NCBI GenBank assembly: GCA_009760855.2
Contig: WPIO01000045.1
Coordinates: forward strand, 90,001-154,000
Origin: Cristatella mucedo
Taxonomy: Eukaryota > Bryozoa > Phylactolaemata > Cristatellidae
Length of the DNA: 64,000 nucleotides
Direction of reading: 5' to 3'
A program made the translations under genes and the position numbers. This document shows positions 1 to 12,140 of the stretch, piece by piece. A model generated the notes under the pieces. It was not told the DNA's origin and ran no database searches. It worked only from the letters and a program-made list of their open reading frames with translations. Position 1 is the stretch's first letter, and every line of letters starts with the position of its first letter.

Positions 1-238
1 CAAAAACTCGTGCGCTCACTGCAACTCAGCGATTCACCTCACAGAGTGGTCCTCTTGATGGTTCGCGACAAACTTCTGCTATTGAGTAATTATAAAATTA
101 GCTGAGCTTAACGCAAGACGTCGTCAAGTTGAAAAAATACTATGCCCGTCATTCAATTATACGTCGTACTATACAACCTGATCCCATAATTCCGGCTATA
201 GCCAATTGGCCAGAGAGCTGAGCTGACTGAGACGAACG

Positions 239-241
<3 letters not shown>
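1..241. other. no recognisable feature
   Basis: Mixed-composition sequence up to the CA microsatellite. No long reading frame, tRNA-like box pair or LINE tail was seen. Confidence 0.5.
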
Positions 242-337
<96 letters not shown>

Positions 338-352
338 ACACACACACACACA
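242..352. repeat. (CA)n microsatellite
   Basis: About 110 bases of CA/TG dinucleotide repeat with a single interruption (CAGAC) near 331-335. The apparent cysteine/valine or threonine/histidine reading frames across it are artefacts of the repeat. Confidence 0.98.
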
Positions 353-854
353 AATACACAGGCACGAGCGTGCTCCCTGTGCACTCCACGGAGTTAGGCC
401 CAATCCCACTGCCTGAGAAGCAGGAGAGCAGAGGAGGGAGAATCGAAAGAGAAGGAGCCCGATGGTGGCTCATCTTTTACCCCACCCCAGCTCTCTTCCC
501 CTCCTGAGCGACCTTTGGGGCTGCTCTTGTAGCCCCTGGAGGCCTGGCTATGCTCAAGGCTTGCTCTCGGCGGGAGCCGGATAGAGGGGGCGGGAGGGGG
601 GGTGGAGAGTCCGGCCTCGGATAGGCTGCAACAGAAACTGCTTTCGTGAGCTCGCGCTCGCCCACTTGGTGTCGGCGAGCTCAAGCTGCTCTGTCGTCCA
701 GGCCGCCGACGCTGCTCATGAAGCCGGGCAGTGCCATCGCACGGGACAACTGGCGGCAGGTGTGGCTGGGCGGCTGTCCACTGCTCTAGCCATACCGCAA
801 TCGCCCAGTTCGACGAGGGTCCTGAGAATGCATGGGCGAATATGATGCATCTGA
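353..854. other. GC-rich flank upstream of the GT14 pseudogene
   Basis: This stretch is clearly richer in G and C than most of the window, like the GC-rich glycosyltransferase gene at 43934-45499. No convincing protein is encoded. It may be the former promoter and 5' untranslated region of the pseudogene starting at 855, which is an inference from position and composition only. Confidence 0.3.
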
Positions 855-2095
855 ATGCAGGGACCAGGGCGTCGTCGTTTCCTGCTCCTGAGCATTGCCG
901 CCCTCTGGACCCTCGGCCAACTGATGTCGTCTTAAAGTGAACGGTTGCGGACGTCGGGCTAGTACGGTCGGCGAGAGACCTTTTCGAGGCAGAGCTCGAG
1001 CTACAGTGCTGCTATGCTGCAGGCGGTTTAGAGAGCAGGGGCTGGTCTGCTGCTAGCTCTCAAGCACTTCGGTCGCAGCGTCTCACGGCCCAGTGGCAGG
1101 GATTCCAGCACCATCTTCTTTGGCCTTCATCCACTGCTTGTGACAGGCTCCTGGTACCGTACTTCTCGTGGTGTCTGAAAGCTCGACCCGTCTATTGCAG
1201 TCAATGGCTTAGAGCCTGCTGGCGCCAGAAGTAATTTCAACCGGGATAGCTGACGGAGCAGAAATAAGGGTAATTAAGTAGCCATGGTAGATCGCAGTAT
1301 AAGCTTAAATCTTGTTGAGGTGCATTCTTGTGACTTTTATACAGCTTTTTTTCCACTGTCAGTTGATGCCATGTAAATTCCATAACTTGGCTAATACTTA
1401 ACGCATCGAAATGAAATTTGTAATGCCAGTTCAGCTCTGCACGTTCGCCCTTAGTCTGGAGTTGTGTTTATTTTGGTTGGATATATTCGGCTGTATACGT
1501 CATCAAAGGTCCTGAAACTTCATTTTCCGTAATGGTGGGCATATAGAACCAAATTTATCAAGCCGAAATAAAATATATTCATGCCGTTTGCATCTTCTCC
1601 GAGTGCCCGCGAAACGTTGTCATAGCCGAAATTAGAAGTGACTTCGTCTATACGAGTGGCGAGCGCATCACCAGTGCTGTCATGGCGCTACTTCCTCAAA
1701 GTCGCCGTCCAGGAGCTGCCACGCTCAAAGCCAACAGCCAGCTGGTGCTCTAGCTGGCCGCCGCCTTCGACGGGTCTAGTCAAGTGATTATTCGAGCTGC
1801 ACGTCGGTCCAGCTTCCAGCGGTGGACTCACTCGCACTAGTGTCGGGGAGCTGCTGACACGGCACGTGGACCAGTGTGAGCAGTCTCTGTCACCAAAAGC
1901 CCTGGCGCCACTTGACCCGGCAATTCACAAGAGCTTGGCTTACGGAGCCGTCAGCCGCGAGTTTGTGCTTCATGCCCTTTTTGACGGATGGTCGCGAGGG
2001 GTCGGCTAGCTGACAGACTAGGGCATGACTAGCTGGCAGTTACGTTCGCGCCGGACGGTGCGGCGAATCAATTGTACACTGAAAGCAGTGACGAA
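855..2095 (+). pseudogene. GT14 beta-1,6-N-acetylglucosaminyltransferase pseudogene
   Basis: This is a broken relative of the two intact GT14 genes. An ATG at 855 opens MQGPGRRRFLLLSIAALW, a short basic tail followed by a hydrophobic anchor as expected for a type II Golgi enzyme, and then stops at a TAA. From 1583 the frame reads FSECPRNVVIAEIRSDFVY, matching FAECLPNVLMAPLDMDFVY of the gene at 43934. A shifted frame at 1680 gives SWRYFLKVAVQELPRSK (RWRYFFNLAGQELPLKT in the gene). Near 1929 comes KSLAYGAVSREFVLHAL (KSSGYGAFSRVFVEYAA). At 2045 comes FAPDGAANQLYT, where the intact copies have APDEHFYAT or APEEHFYAT. Several stops and frameshifts separate these blocks. The catalytic Glu is replaced by Gly. 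The stretch around 1220-1580 is AT-rich and longer than expected, so an insertion there is likely. Homology from 1583 to 2090 is firm; the 855-1220 part is less sure. Confidence 0.8.
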
Positions 2096-2439
2096 TAGAG
2101 TTTTTGGTAACCGTTTAGCAGCAACAGTAAAGCAGCTGCCTTTAGCCCAAAATCCAAAGAGCAAACGTCTCTTTTTTTTACCTTTTTAACTGTTTCCAAC
2201 GGAAAATTATGTACATAAAGATACTGCTACTGAAGCTCCAACGTTCACTATTGATGTTAAATACCTAAAAGTGAAAAGTTCCTAAAATTTCTTTTGAATA
2301 TGTTTGATTTATTGCGATGATTTTATTAAATAGCCGAAATCTAAAATTAAAGTGTATTTTCGATACAATTCGATACAATGCTATTTAAATTGATTATGTG
2401 GCATCAACAGATATTGATTGTCTTTTCAGATTCGTCTTC
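2096..2439. other. no recognisable feature
   Basis: AT-rich sequence between the GT14 pseudogene and a LINE fragment. Nothing recognised. Confidence 0.4.
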
Positions 2440-3110
2440 AGTTTTAGAATACGCCTCAAAACGAAAGAATCCAATGACAGATGTGCTTGAAGGTCAATGT
2501 ACGAAATCGAGGCGTCTTCTTCCAAAGTGGCCTTGGACTAGACAACCATATCAGCTATACCGTCAAGTCGGTCTACTTTCAGTTACATGACATTGCTAAA
2601 ATCTGAGCTCACGTAGATATGGCTACTAAAACTAAATTTGTCCATGCATTCGCAACATACCGCCATGTCTTCTGTCACTCACTGCTTTCTGGTCTCCCAG
2701 CTTGTGCAATCAGATGTTTACAGTTGGTGCAACAGGCTACACTATAGCTAGGATCATCTGTCGTGAGCATCACAGTTGCCAAATCGCACTTCTTGCCGAA
2801 CTGCAATGGCTCCTAATTTCGCAGAGCTTGAACTTTAAAGTTCTGTCACTCACTTTTAGGTGTCTTCATCCTTTGACTCCAACCTACCTATCAGGACTAC
2901 TCCCTGCCATGCTAGTACTATCAGCTTTTCTGAAGCAGCCGGTTTACTTCGTATGAACATCAAATCGTTGGAGGCCGTGCATTTAGATCGTATGCTCCTA
3001 AAGCCTGGAACTACCTTCCGAGTGGCGTCACGAAATCCACTGCCCTGACCTTTCGCAGGACGGATTCGAACTTTCAGCGAATGAAAGCGAGTTGGGGAAG
3101 CTGGTCCAGT
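2440..3110 (+). mobile_element. LINE family A fragment, reverse transcriptase C-terminal region
   Basis: Read in shifting frames, this encodes the C-terminal third of a CR1/L2-group ORF2. Recognisable pieces are LDNHISYTVKSVYFQLHDIAK near 2535, SLLSGLPACAIRCLQLVQQ near 2680, and AFRSYAPKAWNYLPSGV near 2975. These match the longest copy at 55838-59790. Many stops and frameshifts show old decay. The usual hairpin and TTA tail are missing, so the copy is truncated at both ends. Confidence 0.85.
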
Positions 3111-4984
3111 ATGCTTACGCAGAACAGAGAGAAAAACGATTGCCGTCATCAAGGGTTCGGTTTGGCTTACCACTGCAATGATCAATCAGCAGTGGGTCCG
3201 TCCTGGCCCACCCAACGGCATAGACACGATACATCAGGCCGGCTGCCCTACAGCAGCCACAGCTCTCCGGACTACTGCTTGGTGCTCTATTCCTCATGAA
3301 GTCTGATAACTTTCAAAATCGTATTTCTTAGCGGTATTTTGCCCTAAAAGCACAGCAATGACAATATTATTAAAGCAAACTTTTGTGAAGCAGTTATGGA
3401 CTTGGAAGTGATTAGCGACGAAACATGAGATGGAGACGACGTTTACCAATATTTTGCTCCTAAAAATCCTCAAGCTTGTTAAATTCATTAACTAACTAAA
3501 TGTTCAAAAAATGCCTTTCAATCCAGTGTAAAATCTGAGTTCGGACGCGAGATTTAACAGCATCTAGATGTGAAGATGAACTGGAACTCCAACCCAGCAA
3601 TGTGAGAGCCTCTAGTGTATACAGAGGTCGCCATCCGTTTAGACACGATAACAAGGCGCTTGAAATGATCAAGGCATTGGACTTTGACCCATTTGAAAAC
3701 TTCTGAATATATTGAAACATGTGATTCATTCTATTCTATTTAATCATTCTACGTGATATGGTTCTATGAAATAAATAATACTCGTGAGAACTACTGCTAT
3801 CTCTATAGGTTTAACATGTGCATCATCTTCATAAGGCCAACGACTCAAGGAGACAAACATTAGCGTAAAGTAAATAAGAGAGCCCTTAAATGCGAACAAA
3901 CATTACGAAAGAAAGATAATTTTTAATATGGAATTTTCTTGTCACTCAATATTTTTTCAATACTTATATTTTTTATATCTGGCCATATCAAGCAGCCTGG
4001 AGTAGCACCCGTCCATAGAATCACCGAAGGCACTTTTAAGGAGAAGGTTTGTGGTAAAAGGCTTATGTTAGCTTTACTCGACTATCTTAATGGACAGTGC
4101 GACTGTAATCCTTATTATTTCAGTTCAGTGTGATATCAATGACAATGACGCACTTACAGACTTGCTCACTAAATTAATAACGACCCAACTCACCTTGCTT
4201 ACTCTGAAAGTAGAGCGGATAAATAGTCCACTGGTCTGAAATTTTACTATTACCGCATCCGTTTGCAAACGGCACAAAATCAAATGTTTTTTCCAGTGAT
4301 CCCAATCGTAGCTAAGCAAAACTTTTGTCATTGTTCTTCATAGATGAAATGCAATAGATCAGAGGCTTTATCCCCTTACTGCTGTCCCTTACCTTCTGAA
4401 ATCCTACGTCGCTCTACCTGTCTCTTGCTTCATGCCTGCGTCTGTTGACCTCATCGATAAATTTCTCAATGGCTATGTAGCCCTCTAGTCAACTAGATCC
4501 TGTCCAGAGTGGTCTGCAAGTGAGGGGTGTCGACTTGGTAATGTTCACCATAAAGGTAATAACCTTTTGTCATCCTTCAATTGGTAGCACTCCCTTCTAT
4601 TCTGAATGCAGTGGCATCCAAGCCACTTAATTAAAAGCCAGCGTATATTACTAGAACCTTAATAAATTGTATCAGCTCTCTTTTCTGTATCTCTTACACT
4701 ATATGCGTAAAAGAGTTCTGGTAAAGTTTCTGGGATGTCAAAGTAGTGGCCACTGGTCATCAGCAGTGGCTTGCAGTGTGGGCTCTGTGAAGTGCGTCCA
4801 ACCCATTAAACAATGAAGTACTCATTACCCGATAAGAGTTGTAATGCTACTCATAAGAGCATTTTTTGGATCTCCAACGACGGATCAACTTGAATATACG
4901 AGTATCCAGTCCAGAATTATCACGCATTAGCTTAGCCCTCTTCCAGTTTGGCCATTCTAGGTCTTAAACTAATTCAGCTATACA
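3111..4984. other. no recognisable gene
   Basis: Moderately AT-rich sequence with only short random-looking open frames. No protein family, SINE box pair or tail hairpin was recognised. Confidence 0.4.
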
Positions 4985-5152
4985 GGACAGCATAACCCCT
5001 AAACATTTTGTTGCTGTTGTTTATTGACCATGCTACCACTAACCATTCCATCGTGCTTCCATTGCAGCAATCTAAAGCGCCTAGAAAGAGATTGAGTTAT
5101 CTGAGTGGGCTTTTTCAAATGTATTATCATCATTATTATTATTAAGAAACAA
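4985..5152 (+). mobile_element. LINE family A 3' end
   Basis: Contains the family's 3' untranslated signature: ACCACTAACCATT, then GCAGCAA, then the terminal hairpin AAAGCGCC with partly decayed complement, followed by an ATTATTATTATTA tail ending at about 5150. Only the last 170 bases are present, which is typical of 5' truncation. Confidence 0.85.
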
Positions 5153-6930
5153 CCAAGTCGTTTTTTCTAGCCCGAAATAATCCGTCTTAATAGTCGATGC
5201 CCATTTGCATCGCTGAAACAGTGCTAGCTGTTTTATGCCTATGTCACAGAGTGGATGCAAATGACTGTCTGTCCTTCGGCAAGCCCTTAAAGTATTGCCA
5301 TACCAGGGTAGCTGGCCATGAAACCATGTCTTTCGACCATCTCTACCTTTCTATCCAAAGAATAATATGAACACATTTTTCTTTCCATTCAGCAAAGATG
5401 ACAACTCACAACATTGCCTATCCTTGGACAAATTTAAATATCTTTCCTCATTCAGCTTTCATGATTGCCTTACATTTAGCATCCGCGTTAGTCGTGTTTA
5501 GATTGCTCGTAACTTGCTGTAACCCAGCCAAGATATTACTAGCCCATGAGTTAGGCACACGCCTATTGTCAACCTAAAGCTGGAAGACCCAACACTTAAG
5601 ACTGGTTCAGCTATCATCACTCACGTGACTACTGCCGTAAGCTGGACAAGCTATTCCAAAGCAGTCGGTGATTTAGATCTGCAAACTCTCACCATGCTCA
5701 AAATGGGCTACATCCAGCTGAAGAAAATCGCCGAAATTGAGCCCACTGAGACTGCAGTACCAGAGCCTAACATTTTTACGATTTTTAACATCACGCCCAT
5801 GTATGGTCTGCTTTCTTCTGTGTGCTAAATAGCCAGCTACTAGTGCCAAAGAGCTCAGTAGCTCACATAATCTGCCATTTGCAGTGCATCTGCTCCATCA
5901 TCTCACCTCTGTCTTAGCACCAGCGGCTTCATGTACAGCACCAAGACAGCTTTCAGATGCCCTTTGGTAGTCGGTCGCTGCACCCATTTTTAGCCGCCTG
6001 CCAATCGGACCTATCTGTCTCCTCCTGTTTTCTCTCACACCGCCCGCTACTAAGAATTCAACCGTGTCGCGATCCCTCTCCTCGCTTGGAAAGCTTTTGC
6101 GAACGTTCTTTCAGTTCTAACGATTCAGAGGTTCGGAGCTCGTTTCAGCCTTCCCTCACGACCCGCTTGTGATAAGCATCGTTAAGGACGCTGATGGAGC
6201 AGAGCCAGATCGGCATAGGCTTTTTATGGCCCCGGTGCACTTGACCTTTTGTTGCAGTATGCATTGAGTGCATGACCATTGCAAGATTCAGTGCACGTTA
6301 CTAACCAAAGGTTTGGCAAGGAGATGACCCTGAGAGTCTTTGCTCTTGCCCGCCCGTCTCTGCAATTTACTACGCCTGTAAGCATTCCGTGTTTATTCTT
6401 GTCTCTTAAAAATAGTTGCAAAGAGTCTCTATGGAGATCGACTTTTATTGGGCAGTGTTTACACGGCCTTGTTTTGCTAATAAATAATAAGTGTCTGAAA
6501 CACAGAGCCCTTTATAACTAAAAGATGTCTGCTTTATGCAGTATAGGCACTACAGCAGGCTGCAGAAGTCCGCACATTGCAGCCCAACGTCCATTTCTTT
6601 GAAGCACTGAATAGCCAAGCAGTAAGTGCTTCAAAACATACCATTAGTGTCGTCATCTGCATGCTTTTGCCTTCACTCTAGGCTGCAGGAATGATGGCTT
6701 CAGCGTAGGTGAATAGGCCCCGCCATCTTCAGCTGCACTCAACACATCTCCGGTACTCATTCCTGAGCAGGGGACATGGCATGTTGACTCAGTGATGCAA
6801 CTGAGCAAAAATATGAAGATTTGAATACACGTTTAATCAAATAACAGGGTTTCCCTCAGCGTTTGCGTCATGTGCCACACAAATAATATGTATGGCTTTA
6901 AGAAGAGAGTCTTGCCGAATAGTGAACCAT
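5153..6930. other. no recognisable gene
   Basis: Short open frames only. A pyrimidine-rich, slightly GC-richer patch lies near 5880-6180 but no product is recognised. Confidence 0.4.
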
Positions 6931-7050
6931 TTAAATCCTCGAGGTGAGCTGGCTTATTATTTAAATCCTCGAGGTGAGCTGGCTTATTATTTAAATCCTC
7001 GAGGTGAGCTGGCTTATTATTTAAACCCTCGAGGTGAGCTGGCTTACTAT
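6931..7050. repeat. tandem repeat, four 30-bp units
   Basis: Four head-to-tail 30-base units at 6931, 6961, 6991 and 7021. The first three are identical; the fourth differs at two positions. Each unit contains the palindrome CCTCGAGG. Because 30 is divisible by three, a frame that opens at an ATG at 6892 reads LNPRGELAYY four times and stays open to 7155 (87 codons). Whether it is translated cannot be told from sequence. Confidence 0.97.
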
Positions 7051-8090
7051 CTGCTTCTGACTAGTTTTAATGTAGAAAGTGACTCGCCAAGCCACCAAGC
7101 TGTGACATCGCTGTGTAGGGCTCCTCTTTCTGGTAGCCGTATCTCATATTTTTGACTTCGTAAGATCGCTCTTTGGCAAGTAAAACTATTTTGAGTATTA
7201 ACTACCGAATTGTATCTCAATTTTTCCGTCACTCCTTTAACATTGTGGTTTTTCTAATCCTTCTGGAATATGTGACCTCGTGATAAATCTGGGTACCGCA
7301 GAAATGGCAAAGCCAACTGGTCTTTTAGCAATAAGAAAATTCACACTTGCTCAAATTGTTTGATTAAAACAGTCCCTGAAAGGAATAATAAAACTGTTTA
7401 CTAAGGAATGCAATTCGTGCTGTAATCATTTCGTCCGGAAAATTTCCTGGCCTAGGATTTCTAGTACTCATCCTTTGAAATTTTGCATGACTTGCACCTT
7501 AGATTGGTAAAGCTCTGCAGATCAACTCAAACTATACGTACAGAAGTTCTCCGTTAATTTAACAGACTCGTCTTCAGAGGGGCAGGTGAGCCTTATCAGC
7601 TATGAAAACTTGCAGTTGGCAATAAAAAATTGTCCAACCACAAGGTTTGAACTCACAAAATAGGGCCTAATTAGCGAGAACCTTACCTCATAGGCTATCA
7701 AGGCCCAAACTCAATCTCGTACCTAAACTATTCACTTAAGGTTCTGCGACAGGACAAGTAGGGCGTGGCCAGTGAGCACTTGCTCGTTCTTGCCGTGAGG
7801 CCAGTGCAATCAGTCTCTTCTGATCAACCTACATGAAAGATGAACTAGATTCTAGCAAAGTCCATAGTATGCGAAGCATGAGGTATTATCATTATTTACT
7901 CTAGATATTATCAAATGATTCATTGTAGGAGTACAAGCAGAATGCACCAAGCAGCATACAACTGACAAGGAAATCGGCTCGGGTCATTTCAGCTTGCTCG
8001 CTTTAAGGCTTCAGCCAAATCAATGCGGTAGGTATTGTTAGCTATGCAACGATAGCCTCGAATGTTATACTAGAGCTCGAAACCAATCAA
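7051..8090. other. no recognisable gene
   Basis: Apart from the end of the open frame that runs through the 30-bp repeats, nothing is recognised. Confidence 0.4.
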
Positions 8091-8233
8091 CCAATAAATT
8101 TATATTAGACAAGGATTGCTGGGAATACAACTCATGGAGAATTACAGAGCTTGAACGAATTCCAAATAAATGTATATAGTAGCAAATAGTTCAGGGAATA
8201 CAATCGGGTCCAATATCTGAGCTTTAATGAATT
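8091..8233. repeat. diverged tandem duplication, about 71 bp
   Basis: Two adjacent units, 8091-8161 and 8162-8233, share the order CCAA(A)TAAAT, GGGAATACAA, GAGCTT and GAATT with many substitutions between. The junction repeats CCAA again at 8234. Confidence 0.6.
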
Positions 8234-9677
8234 CCAATAACGTTCTCCTCATGAGACACCACAGAGGATTTTTTGAAAGCCAGTTGTAATAATATTCGCT
8301 ACGACGCTCGTGACACTGTGAATGAGTGACTTTCTAAGGCTTTCAGATTGTGACTGGTGTAAACTATTCTTGATTCCTGAATCGCAAGGGATAGCTAGAG
8401 ATCATGCGATACTGTCTAAGCAGCATAGCAGCAAAAGCCGAATACTACGGAGGCACGTGTGCTCCAGAAGACTGGCTGGACATATGAGTGGAGTTTTCAA
8501 GAGCCAAAATGGCGATTTGTCTACGTTCTGCATATAGACTTGTTACGTTATGGTATGAGCGTTATTCGTTGCTGAATTGTTTCGCTACTGCAGGATACAT
8601 TCGTGCATTGGTACTGCACCTAAATGCCGCCAGCTTTGATTCCAATTCTGATAACCTTACCGGTATTCCTAGCTCGTCAGCCGAGACAAGTAGCGTTTCA
8701 AGCACTACGCTTGCGACCAAATTCTAAACAGACATGGAAGTCTCACAACCCGCTTAAAACATTTTGTTATGCCCAATAATCAAGTGATTGTTTCAAGCCC
8801 TCTAAGATAACTAAATTAAAAGATCCACGAGAAAGTACTTCTGTTGTACTGCACCCTACGAGAAACCCACTTCTACCTGAGTGCTTTTCAGTATTTTTAC
8901 TTTTTGAGCCCGCTACCCTGGTCATGTTAGGCGAGCGCCTTACCAAGTTACCAAGCCGAGGTGGACGCAATCCCTTTACCTAGGTAAGTACTGCCCAATG
9001 GTTTTATTGGTCAAAGTACCGGAGTGTGTTAAACAAGCACAATTATTAGGATTCTAAAAAAATCAACCTTGGCTTTTACTTTGACGGAGCATCATCAGGG
9101 CCACGAGCCTGTATTTGGCCTGTTAAATAACTTTGCCAATCCTTTGTTGTTTGTGTTCGCACTGCTAGCGGTACTACTGACGTCAGAACCTCAGCATTAG
9201 TGCCCAATTTAATTCAACCTCACTTTATTAGTAAGTTGACCCAGCACGGTTTCCATCATCATCAAAAACGACGGAGAAAGAGTTAGCACTTTACGGGAAA
9301 TCTGCTTACCTAGGAAAACAGGCTGCTCAATTTTCATTCAATTACTTTGTAAACAGGAGTTTTTAACCTTGCACACACATATCAGGATATTTCTAACCTT
9401 GCGCACACATACTTATGCGACAGAAATATGCTGTAAATTCAGCAGTATGCTCCTGCAAAAATTATCTTCATTTAAGAGAGAAGTGGTGCGTTATTGAATT
9501 AAAAGCCCAAAATGATGAAGCACCCTTATAGATAATTTAACTTCAAATCTTGTATGCTGACGACTACATCGCCAGTGATTTATAATTGACTTTAAATTTA
9601 TACTATTACGTGCACTTATTGCAATGAAGTAATGAAAACATGCCACGCCTTCCTGTTATCCTCAAGGTTAGACTTTC
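8234..9677. other. no recognisable gene
   Basis: Short random-looking frames. A small local duplication of AACCTTGC(A/G)CACACATA occurs at about 9363 and 9393. Nothing else stands out. Confidence 0.4.
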
Positions 9678-9782
9678 TAATAATAATAATAATAATAATA
9701 ATATTGCACTTGATAAAGCACCCTCAGAGAACTTAATCTCTTTCTAGGCGCTTTACATTTGCTGCAAAGTGATATTCTGCCA
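9678..9782 (-). mobile_element. LINE family A 3' end
   Basis: Starts with an (AAT)n run at 9679-9703, then TTGCACTTGATAAAGCACCC, TCTAGGCGCTTTACATTTGC and TGCAAAG, which is the reverse complement of the family tail hairpin. The change of one hairpin base to A (minus strand T) still allows a G-U pair in RNA. Only about 100 bases are kept. Confidence 0.9.
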
Positions 9783-10282
9783 AAAAAGTACGAGTCCTGA
9801 CTAGTGTATATATAACTTGTACGGCTAATGCATAAAAGCCCCGTCCACTTTTTAGATGCAGACTCTTCAACGATGTCTGCAGTGAGCTCATTGTCAAATT
9901 TTACTTCGACTACAATGTTTCACTGTACGCCTGTCCTAAATGCTTCGATGTGCTCTTCTTTTCAAGAGATCAATTCTTTGGGCAACCATATACACTGTAT
10001 AGGCTTTTAAGCTCTTCAGTGGGCTATAGCTGAAGGCCCTAACTTTCTAAGTGACATGAATACAAAGGCTAAATGTCAGTTTTAAGGGTAGCCGCATGAA
10101 TTCAGAGAGCAAAACTATCGTCATTTACTAATAGAACTTGCATGATTTCATACCTTTCTCCAAATAACAGAGAATTTTTCTCAGGAAACTGAAAATGCAA
10201 GTCGTCCTGACTATTTGAAGATTAGAGTGAAGCTTTGGATGTAATTTTAGCGTTACAATCATCTGGACCCTAGGAAAGAATA
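9783..10282. other. no recognisable feature
   Basis: Sequence between two LINE A tails. Nothing recognised. Confidence 0.4.
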
Positions 10283-10356
10283 GTAATAATAACAATAATG
10301 CAGTTGATAAAGCGCCCTTAGAGAACTCAATCTCTTTCTAGGCGCTTTACGTTTGT
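10283..10356 (-). mobile_element. LINE family A 3' end
   Basis: A short copy of the tail: AATAATAACAATAATGCAG, TTGATAAAGCGCCC, TCTCTTTCTAGGCGCTTTAC. The hairpin arms AAAGCGCC and GGCGCTTT are both present. Confidence 0.9.
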
Positions 10357-12140
10357 GTGTAGTGTATGTAGAAGGGGCGACTACGATTTAGCTTACTTAC
10401 CCACGTTGCTTTATTCAGACATAACTTACTATTGTTAAACACACTGAAGTTGGCAGTAATTAATAATTTATTGACGTCACATGGGCAATTAATATCCAGC
10501 CATTATTTAGGATAGTGAACTATTTCTAGGGCTCTAATCTCAATAGTAGTATTTTTTTCTTACAATTTCGCATGCATACGTATGTAATTGCTTGCTCTCG
10601 TGTGCGTTAGTGTGTGAGTAGCCTTCAAGTTCTCTCTTACAGCTATCTGGACTGGATACCTAGCTTATTAGGCTGCCTTGAACTCACGCGAAATCGTAAT
10701 GACTTAGTCTGCCTAATTTTTTTCAATCGCTTCAAATCTGAAATCAAGCTGACAGCGATCTACATCTTATAACAAATTTCAGCCAGCCAATATTCAGGAT
10801 GTAGTTATAGTAGTTTTCGGGAAGGCTTTAGCCTGTCGAAGTAGCCGAATCAAGATATGGGCCTCTGCCTCTCTTTGACCAAAACCCGATCAGCAAGGAC
10901 TTTCCAAACTGCACTTTGCTGCAGGCCACCGACAAGGAGGGATTGATTTCAGCCCTACTTGGCCCATCCCGTGCACGGATGTTTTTTTAGACTTCACCTG
11001 ACATGACATCATCCTCAAGCAATTGCAAGAGCCCTAAGCCGCTGGGTAAATGTTGGAGGCTTAGCATCATAGTTGACCGCCAAGTTCGGTTTCATTATGG
11101 TACACCACTTGCGTCAGAGCTTACCATAATTCTGACAGCTTCCGGCAGCTTGGGCTGGTTAATGCTTCTATGGGAGCGTTCATTGGTCGATGCAGTCTGA
11201 AAGATCTTTTCCTCATCATTCATCCTTCATCGGTAAAGCGTATGTTTCGTCACAAGGGAGCCGCCTAGTGTGTCTATTACCCAGTACTCGCTGCTTCAGA
11301 CAGATGACTAAGCATGCTCGGTTTAGCCACGTCAAATAGCTGCCCTGATTTGTGCCTTACGACATAACCAAAATGCTGCTGGCACAGACGCTTGAAGGCC
11401 ATTCAGACGGCGTCATCGCTGAGGGCTTTCAGGAATATTAGTGAGCACTCATCAGTTTCAAGAAAAGGATTGTCTGCCCTGCCGAGGCATCTTGAACACT
11501 TTCACAGACAATCATTGTCAACTAGCCCAGCATCGTGTTCACTTGCTGAACATCGCTCTTCTTGATACTGGCATTTGTTGTAACAGACGTAGGGTGGTGA
11601 AATATTGTTGCTAGGTACGTCTCACCGGCTAAGGACTGGAGACATTTTTCGGTTTGATGCATAAACCTCGGAGCGAAAGCTCCGTAGGAAAGTCTTAACT
11701 CGGCTGAATTAACGATGAGTCCAGCAGAGCTAATAAGTATATCATATGCATGATGCCAGTAATGAGTCCGTTTGAGGCTCACCTGAGACACCTGCACGGA
11801 TTAAGTCGGTTGGCCCGTAGGCCTCTCACTCACCCTTGTTCGGCAGGTGCTGGCTTTAAAAATTTAGAGCCTAGGACGACATGGATGAAAGCGGTCACTG
11901 TGGTTCCCTAGAAATGATCCAACGCTTTGATCTTCTATTTGAAGAGCCTGACAGGTCCACCAGGTTACCCCTTGTCTCAGACGGGAGAATCAGTGCTCGG
12001 CCTGCTGACTAATGGCATTTAATACGATCAAGCAACTTTATTTTTGGTGCATGCGATTCCTCCCCCACTTCGTAGAAAACGATTCTCAGCCAATGTTGAC
12101 CCAATCCGACTGCCCTCTACGTTCTCTCCCTCACTGCTAG
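10357..12140. other. no recognisable gene; possible decayed retroelement
   Basis: No intact gene. On the minus strand near 11520-11800 a frame reads SVTTNASIKKSDVQQV, loosely like the RNase H block of Ty3/gypsy polyproteins, but the resemblance is weak and no neighbouring motif confirms it. Confidence 0.3.

Noticed and set aside
196-473. Cysteine/valine-rich reading frames
   Set aside because: They are translations of the CA/GT microsatellite; same for the frames over the repeats near 17200, 28700, 40650, 59950 and 61300.
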